A DNA stretch of 64,000 bases from Campylobacteraceae bacterium (GTDB taxonomy: Bacteria > Campylobacterota > Campylobacteria > Campylobacterales > Sulfurovaceae): positions 1 through 64,000 of the forward strand of contig JALVUD010000037.1 of NCBI GenBank assembly GCA_027035765.1, read 5' to 3'. Of the stretch, positions 59,359-64,000 are shown piece by piece (position 1 is the first letter of the stretch; each line of letters starts with the position of its first letter). A program made the translations under genes and the position numbers. Below the pieces are notes generated by a model. The model was given only the letters and a program-made list of their open reading frames with translations, was not told where the DNA came from and did no database searches.

Positions 59359-59364
59359 TATAAT
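59359..59364 (+). promoter_or_regulatory. TATAAT -10 box upstream of moaD
   Basis: TATAAT follows TTTTGG, 29 nt before the moaD start; the same TTTTGGTA string leads the hairpin family elsewhere. No strong -35 is visible. AGGAGG lies at 59381-59386. Confidence 0.45.
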
Positions 59365-59393
59365 CATTCCGATTTTGAGCAGGAGGGATCGTC

Positions 59394-59615
59394 ATGGTGA
59401 AAGTGGAGTTTCTGGGGCCGATCGCCAGGGAGCCGATGGAACTGGAGGTCGCTTCCCTGGCGGAGCTCTCCAAGGTTCTCTTCGAAGAGGAGTCGATCCG
59501 TCCCTGGCTGGAGAAGTGTGCCGTGGCGGTCAACGATGTGATGGTCAAAGATCCCAACCACCCTCTCAAAGAGGGAGACCGGGTAAGTATTCTGCCGCCG
59601 GTCTGCGGGGGATAG
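59394..59615 (+). CDS. moaD: MoaD-like molybdopterin synthase small subunit
   Basis: A 73-residue ubiquitin-like sulfur carrier. It has the beta-grasp pattern VKVEFLGPIAREPMELEV, a helix with ELSKVLFEE, and ends in PPVCGG; the terminal Gly-Gly is thiocarboxylated and delivers sulfur to MoaE during molybdopterin formation. ThiS is the main alternative for a small GG-ended protein, but moaE and moeA downstream favour MoaD. A strong AGGAGG site is 7 nt before the ATG. Confidence 0.88.
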   Translation: MVKVEFLGPIAREPMELEVASLAELSKVLFEEESIRPWLEKCAVAVNDVMVKDPNHPLKEGDRVSILPPVCGG

Positions 59616-59921
59616 AGGGGCGCTTCGCTTGAGTGAAGAGTGAGGATGAGTCCTCTTGAAAAAAACGGTTTCACTCGATAGCTCTGGCAGTCGCGAACAT
59701 GAGAAGCGATAGCGAAGGACAACTGCTTGTCCTTCGCCGCTTCGGAACCGTAGCGGTCGGAGTGAAGCAAAGCCGCGGAGGAGCGCCCGTTTCACGGGTT
59801 GAGCGCTCCTTTGTCGCCATCGAGTGAAACCTCTCTTTCCCATTTTGCAGAGGGTTCAATTGGAAATGAGAAATTTGAAAAGATGTAGCGTGGGATTGCT
59901 ATCCCACGTAAAGGAGCGTAG
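59616..59921 (+). other. 306-nt gap between moaD and moaE without a gene
   Basis: Most of it is copy 2 of the structured element (59668-59862). A further hairpin, CGTGGGAT-TGCT-ATCCCACG (59888-59907), and GTAAAGGAG at 59908-59916 precede moaE. An open frame on the minus strand crosses the element but is not supported as a gene. Confidence 0.8.
59668..59862 (+). repeat. Structured two-copy element, copy 2
   Basis: Outer arms GTTTCACTCGAT (59668-59679) and ATCGAGTGAAAC (59819-59830) pair; relative to copy 1 both arms changed together. The 3' part (CCTCT, AGAGG, GTTCAATTG) is also shared. This copy carries about 80 nt more inside, including an 11-bp hairpin from GCGAAGGACAA to TTGTCCTTCGC (59712-59737). 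Confidence 0.85.
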
Positions 59922-60386
59922 ATGGAGCTGTATGAAGGTCCTCTGAATGTCAAAGAGATCTTCGGGCGCTGGTTGGATGAGGAGGCGGAATCCAATTACG
60001 GTGCCTATATCCCTTTTGTCGGGACGATCCGGGCGGAGGATGGAATCGAGGCGCTCAGTTTCGATATCTACGAGCCGGTGCTTCGCAACTGGTTCGATGC
60101 CTGGCAGGCCAAAGCGGCGGAGCGGGGCGCCAGGGTCAAAATGGCCCACTCTATCGGCAACGTGCCGGTGCACACCTCCTCCTATGTCGCCGCGGTCTTC
60201 TCCCCCCGCCGACGGGTGGCCCTGGAACTGATCGAGGAGTTTGTCGAGGATTTCAAAGCCAACGCTCCTATCTGGAAATACGATGTGGTCGAAGGCCGGA
60301 GGATCTATGCCGAAGATCGCAGTACGCCTATGGAGGGAGCGGGGGTTTTGGCTGACGCCAAATTGGGAATGAGGAATGAGGAATGA
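59922..60386 (+). CDS. moaE: MoaE, molybdopterin synthase catalytic subunit
   Basis: A 154-residue MoaE. It contains GAYIPFVGTIRAEDG near residue 30, the MAHSIGNVPVHTSSYVAAVFSPRR segment with conserved His, and the lysine-containing APIWKYDVVEG, where the family binds precursor Z. It inserts sulfur from MoaD-thiocarboxylate. The last residues (LGMRNEE) and the stop are encoded by a TGAGGAA array. An AAAGGAG site (59910-59916) precedes the ATG. Confidence 0.9.
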   Translation: MELYEGPLNVKEIFGRWLDEEAESNYGAYIPFVGTIRAEDGIEALSFDIYEPVLRNWFDAWQAKAAERGARVKMAHSIGNVPVHTSSYVAAVFSPRRRVALELIEEFVEDFKANAPIWKYDVVEGRRIYAEDRSTPMEGAGVLADAKLGMRNEE

Positions 60387-60514
60387 GGAATTTTGGTATG
60401 CGTTGCTTTGCAACGCCATTTTGTGTATGTTTTGGGGATTGAATACAGACACATCGCAACGTAAGTATAAGAGTAATCGACAATTACTAATTTCTAACTC
60501 CTAATTCCTAATTT
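60370..60514 (+). repeat. Paired heptamer arrays around a TTTTGGTA hairpin before moeA
   Basis: Three TGAGGAA units (60370-60390) with a degenerate first unit before them end moaE. TTTTGGTA and hairpin GCGTTGC-TTT-GCAACGC (60400-60416) follow, then four CTAATTT/CTAATTC units (60487-60514) just before the moeA ribosome-binding site. Confidence 0.9.
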
Positions 60515-60531
60515 GAAAAAGGATTTTTCAC

Positions 60532-61740
60532 ATGGCTTTTATCCATTTTGACGAATCGATGAAGATTCTCGATGAACAGAAGATAGAGCATTACAAAACC
60601 CGGCGGATGCCCCTGCTCGATGCCCGCGGTTTCGTGCTGGCGGAGGATATCGTTGCCGATCATGACTCTCCCGAGGCACCGACCTCCGGGATGGACGGAT
60701 ATGCGATCCGTCACGAGGATCAGCGACTGAAGCGGCTGCGAATCGCCGGGATCAATCCGGCGGGCAATGCGCAGCTCGAATCTCTGAAACCCGGGGAGGC
60801 CATCAAGACCTTTACCGGATCGCTGATGCCACCGGGGAGCGATACGCTGATTCCCATCGAGAACGTCCGTGTCGAGGGGGAGGAGATCGTGATTGAAGAG
60901 CCGGTTCCTCAGGGCTTTTCGGTGCGGCCGGTGGGAGAGAACTATGCCAAAGGGGAACGGCTGATCCCGGCAGGAACGCCGCTGGAGTATCCCCAGATCG
61001 GGGTCCTGGCAGGCCTCAACCGCTCCCAGATCACGGTCTACTCCCGACCCCGCGTAGCGATCCTGGCGACGGGATCGGAGCTCCTGGAGCTGGGAGAGCC
61101 CCAGATCCATGCCGGGCAGATTCGCAGCTCCAACAACTACACCATCGGCGCCATTGTGGAGCGCTACGGCGCCGAGGCGATCCAGATGGGCTGTGTGGGA
61201 GACGATCGCCAAAACATCGCGGCGGCGGTGGAGAATGCCCTGTGGCAGGCCGATATCGTCGTGAGCACCGGAGGCGTAAGCGTCGGGGACTTCGATTTCG
61301 TCAAGGATGTGGTGGGGGCCCTGGAGGGGGCGGAGCTACTCTTCAAAGGGGTCCGGATCAAACCGGGGCAACATCTCATGGTGGCCAGACGGGGGGATCA
61401 GTTTATTGTGGCACTGCCCGGGTTCGCCTACTCCTCCACGGTGACAACCCTGCTCTATGTCGTGCCGCTGATCGCCAAACTGCAGAACCGTTCCCTGCCC
61501 ATCGAGAAGGTCAGGGCGGTGCTGGACGAACCCTTCGTCAAACGGGCGAAAAAAGCGGAGTTCACTGCCTGCAACCTTCGTCTGGTCGATGGGCTCTATC
61601 GGGTCGATTTCCAGGGAAAAAAGGTCGGTACCAGTGCGATCCTGACCAATATGCTGGGACCTGTCGGACTGCTCTACACCTCCGAAGAGGAGGGGAGTAA
61701 AGATGCCGGCGAAGAGGTGGAGGTACTTAAAATACTGTAA
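60532..61740 (+). CDS. moeA: MoeA, molybdopterin molybdenumtransferase
   Basis: A 402-residue MoeA, which inserts molybdate into adenylylated molybdopterin. MPLLDARGFVLAEDIVADHDSP and TSGMDGYAIR are in the N-terminal domain, ILATGSELLELG and VSTGGVSVGDFDFVKDVV in the MPT-binding domain, and GFAYSSTVTTLLYVVPLI near residue 300 with the C-terminal barrel-like domain. Length is normal. AAGGA (60519-60523) lies 8 nt before the ATG. With moaD and moaE it forms a cofactor gene group, indicating molybdoenzymes such as nitrate reductase or formate dehydrogenase elsewhere. Confidence 0.93.
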   Translation: MAFIHFDESMKILDEQKIEHYKTRRMPLLDARGFVLAEDIVADHDSPEAPTSGMDGYAIRHEDQRLKRLRIAGINPAGNAQLESLKPGEAIKTFTGSLMPPGSDTLIPIENVRVEGEEIVIEEPVPQGFSVRPVGENYAKGERLIPAGTPLEYPQIGVLAGLNRSQITVYSRPRVAILATGSELLELGEPQIHAGQIRSSNNYTIGAIVERYGAEAIQMGCVGDDRQNIAAAVENALWQADIVVSTGGVSVGDFDFVKDVVGALEGAELLFKGVRIKPGQHLMVARRGDQFIVALPGFAYSSTVTTLLYVVPLIAKLQNRSLPIEKVRAVLDEPFVKRAKKAEFTACNLRLVDGLYRVDFQGKKVGTSAILTNMLGPVGLLYTSEEEGSKDAGEEVEVLKIL

Positions 61741-61822
61741 AACCTCCTGAGATCTCCTCACGGCAGGAACGTTCATCTCTTTCGTTCCACCTCAGCTTCA
61801 ACACTTTTTCTCCTTTTTTCGA

Positions 61823-61828
61823 TATAAT
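61823..61828 (+). promoter_or_regulatory. TATAAT -10 box upstream of gyrB
   Basis: TATAAT lies 40 nt before the gyrB start, after a T-rich tract; no clear -35 element. GGAGAG (61858-61863) is 5 nt from the ATG. Confidence 0.5.
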
Positions 61829-61868
61829 CTAAGGAATTTATAAACAATGTAAAAAACGGAGAGTGCAT

Positions 61869-64000
61869 ATGGCAGATTACGGCGCCGGAAATATCAAAGT
61901 CCTCAAAGGACTCGAAGCGGTCCGCAAACGTCCAGGGATGTATATCGGAGATACCTCGGTCAAAGGATTGCATCATCTGATCTACGAGGTGGTGGACAAC
62001 TCCATCGACGAAGCGATGGCCGGCTATTGTGACAGGATCAAAGTGACGCTGACCGGCGACGGTTCGGCGATTATCGAGGACAACGGCCGGGGAATTCCCG
62101 TCGCGGAGCACCCGACCGAGAAGATTCCTGCCGCGACAGTGGTGCTGACGGTTCTGCATGCCGGAGGAAAGTTCGACAAAGACACCTACAAGGTCTCCGG
62201 AGGACTGCACGGAGTCGGTGTCTCCGTCGTCAACGCCCTCTCGGAGAAGCTGCACATGACCATCTACCGGGATGGGCAGATTCATGAACAGTGGTTCGAA
62301 AAAGGGATCCCTGTCACGCCGCTGGAGATCACCGGCAAGACCCGCAAGACCGGGACCAAAATCGAATTCTGGCCCGACGCCTCCATCTTCACCGAAACCG
62401 TGGAATTCAAAGATGAGATCCTCACCCGCCGTTTCAAAGAGCTGGCCTATCTCAACCCCCGGATCACCATCGATTTTCGGGATGAGCGCAGCGGCCTCAA
62501 GGAGAGTTACCATTTCGAAGGGGGGATCCGGCAGTTCGTGGAGGATATGCACTCCAAAGAGCCGCTCTCCAGCCCCCAGCTCTTCGAGGGCAAAGCCGAC
62601 GATATCGAGATGGATATCTCCTTCATGTACCAAAATGCCGACAGCGACAAGGTGATCAGCTTCGTCAACAACATCAAGACCGCTGACGGCGGTACCCACG
62701 AAGCGGGTTTCCGGGCCGGATTGACCCGGGCGATCTCCAACTACATCTCCAAAAACGCCAACGCCAAAGAGCGCAACACCAAGATCAGCGGTGACGATAC
62801 CAAAGAGGGCCTGGTGGCGGTCGTCTCGGTCCGGGTGCCCGAGCCCCAGTTCGAAGGTCAGACCAAAGGAAAACTCGGCAGCAGTTACGTCCGGCCGCTG
62901 GTACAGAAGTTCACCTACGAACGGATCAACAAGTATCTGGAAGAGAACCCCATCGAGGCCAAGGCGATCATGAACCATGTGCTCCTGGCCGCCAAAGGGC
63001 GGGAAGCCGCCAAACGGGCCAAAGATCTGGTCAAACGCAAGGACTCCATGAGCGTCGGCACCCTGCCGGGAAAACTGGCCGACTGCCAGAGCAAGGACCC
63101 TGGAATCAGCGAACTCTACCTGGTGGAGGGCGATTCGGCGGGCGGTTCCGCCAAGCAGGGGCGTGACCGGGTCTTCCAGGCGATCCTCCCCCTCAAAGGG
63201 AAGATCCTCAATGTGGAGAAGGCGCGCCTGGAGAAGATCCTCAAATCTGACGAGATCAAAAACATGATCACGGCACTGGGCTGCGGAATCGGCGAGGAGT
63301 TCGACGAAGAGAAGCTCCGCTACCACAAAATCATCATCATGACCGATGCCGACGTGGACGGCAGTCATATTCAGACGCTGTTGATGACCTTCTTCTTCCG
63401 TTTCCTGCGTCCGGTGATTGAAAACGGCTACCTCTACCTGGCGCAGCCGCCTCTTTATCGGTATAAAAAAGGGAAGAACGAGACCTATCTCAAAGACGAC
63501 AAGGCCCTCAACGATTTCCTGATCGAAAACGGGATCGACTCTATCGAAGCCCACTCTATGGGTAAGCAGGATCTGGTGGAGCTCTTCAAGCTGGTGGCCT
63601 ACTATCAGATGACCCTCAAAGAGCTGGACAAGCGCTTTTCGCTGGCGGAGGTGCTGCGCTACATGATCGAGCATCCCGATATCGTCGGGCAGAGCAACGA
63701 AGATCTGGCCAAAGCCCTGGAAGAGTATATCGGCACCCTGGGCTACAATATCCTCAACCGCGCCGTCAGTGATGAGCGGATCCACTACTATGTCCAGACC
63801 AACGAGGGGCTCGAAGAGCTGATCATCGACGACAACCTCTTCACCAACCCCCACTACAATGAAGCCCTCTACATCGCCGGCAAGATCCAGGAGCGTCTGA
63901 CCGACGAGTTCCGGGATCAGGATCTCCTGGAACTGCTGGACCGGATTCTGGCGGCGGCCCGCAAAGGGGCCTACATCCAGCGCTACAAGGGTCTCGGAGA
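61869..64000 (+). CDS. gyrB: DNA gyrase subunit B (3' end beyond the window)
   Basis: The frame opens at ATG 61869 and runs to the window end, about 710 codons of an expected ~770. The N-terminal GHKL ATPase part has LEAVRKRPGMYIGDT, VVDNSIDEAMAGYCD, EDNGRGIPV and KVSGGLHGVGVSVVNALS; the transducer domain follows. The TOPRIM signature EGDSAGGSAKQGRDR is at about residue 420 and DADVDGSHI at about 495. QRYKGLGE at the very end is the conserved C-terminal motif. GyrB with GyrA introduces negative supercoils. No dnaA or dnaN is upstream, so this is not a typical origin-linked arrangement. Confidence 0.97.
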   Translation, partial: MADYGAGNIKVLKGLEAVRKRPGMYIGDTSVKGLHHLIYEVVDNSIDEAMAGYCDRIKVTLTGDGSAIIEDNGRGIPVAEHPTEKIPAATVVLTVLHAGGKFDKDTYKVSGGLHGVGVSVVNALSEKLHMTIYRDGQIHEQWFEKGIPVTPLEITGKTRKTGTKIEFWPDASIFTETVEFKDEILTRRFKELAYLNPRITIDFRDERSGLKESYHFEGGIRQFVEDMHSKEPLSSPQLFEGKADDIEMDISFMYQNADSDKVISFVNNIKTADGGTHEAGFRAGLTRAISNYISKNANAKERNTKISGDDTKEGLVAVVSVRVPEPQFEGQTKGKLGSSYVRPLVQKFTYERINKYLEENPIEAKAIMNHVLLAAKGREAAKRAKDLVKRKDSMSVGTLPGKLADCQSKDPGISELYLVEGDSAGGSAKQGRDRVFQAILPLKGKILNVEKARLEKILKSDEIKNMITALGCGIGEEFDEEKLRYHKIIIMTDADVDGSHIQTLLMTFFFRFLRPVIENGYLYLAQPPLYRYKKGKNETYLKDDKALNDFLIENGIDSIEAHSMGKQDLVELFKLVAYYQMTLKELDKRFSLAEVLRYMIEHPDIVGQSNEDLAKALEEYIGTLGYNILNRAVSDERIHYYVQTNEGLEELIIDDNLFTNPHYNEALYIAGKIQERLTDEFRDQDLLELLDRILAAARKGAYIQRYKGLG

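Noticed and set aside
59671-59859. Minus-strand small protein across the structured element (contains MATKERSTR), with a similar frame at the other copy
   Set aside because: The similarity between copies is explained by the shared DNA; the paired arms and compensatory changes fit a structured repeat, and no ribosome-binding site or family is evident.
61741-61868. Replication origin next to gyrB
   Set aside because: No dnaA, dnaN or cluster of DnaA boxes is visible; the neighbour is moeA.
61773-63854. Minus-strand open frame of about 693 codons opposite gyrB
   Set aside because: gyrB on the plus strand is unmistakable; the antisense frame is a codon-bias shadow.
1-64000. tRNA or rRNA genes
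   Set aside because: I saw no cloverleaf or rRNA sequence by eye; short tRNAs could be missed, and a tRNAscan or Rfam search would settle it.

Overview
The window looks like chromosome of a Campylobacterota (Epsilonproteobacteria) member, probably a free-living Sulfurovum/Nitratifractor-type organism. The grounds are the gene order aminotransferase - small conserved protein - murC - mutS2, a futalosine-pathway mqnA, and Campylobacter-type PglK flippase and PglB oligosaccharyltransferase. Most genes are G+C-rich and densely packed with start/stop overlaps. The assignment rests on protein recognition by eye, not on a search.

Layout. 1-20.3 kb is housekeeping: secD (partial)-secF, a PatB-type lyase, dacB, a DapC-like aminotransferase, murC, mutS2, a YfgM-like/BamB-like pair, a Xer recombinase, corA, a DUF945 protein, asnB, dcd and accB-accC. 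20.3-57.0 kb is a large glycan locus between accC and gltX, almost all on the plus strand and mostly coupled by 1-20 nt overlaps. 57-64 kb returns to housekeeping: gltX, mqnA, moaD, moaE, moeA and the start of gyrB.

The glycan locus combines two known systems. Precursor genes resemble the Pseudomonas wbp pathway: wbpA, wbpB, wbpE and wbpD plus a WbpI-like 2-epimerase for UDP-ManNAc(3NAc)A, and WbpG/HisH/HisF-like genes that would add an acetamidino group. A WbpL-like initiating transferase, a WbpV-like reductase and a WbpM/PglF dehydratase sit at the right end. The export and transfer genes are pglK and pglB, and a PglA-like glycosyltransferase is present. Three AsnB-type amidotransferases lie inside the locus. 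I infer an N-linked glycan rich in amidated or amidinated uronic acids, probably started by a QuiNAc/FucNAc-type sugar. An A+T-rich block (about 31.8-36.4 kb) begins and ends inside genes, suggesting recombination.

The most unusual signal is a family of short tandem arrays. They occur in nearly every intergenic gap of the housekeeping parts and also inside genes. Heptamer sequences differ from site to site (TGAGGAA, CTCCTCA, ACTAGTA, GTCATTG, ATGGAAG, AATCCAG and others), yet nearly every array has four units, 28 nt. They often come in pairs around a hairpin. Two genes carry arrays in frame, several genes end in one, and patB appears to start in one. One pair of such arrays, in inverted orientation with a perfect 27-bp match, brackets a four-helix-bundle (S23/IVS-protein family) gene inserted between wbpB and wbpD. 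I propose this as an undescribed mobile element whose solo arrays are scattered through the genome. Separate hairpin families, and a two-copy structured element with a compensatory base change, add to the repeat content.
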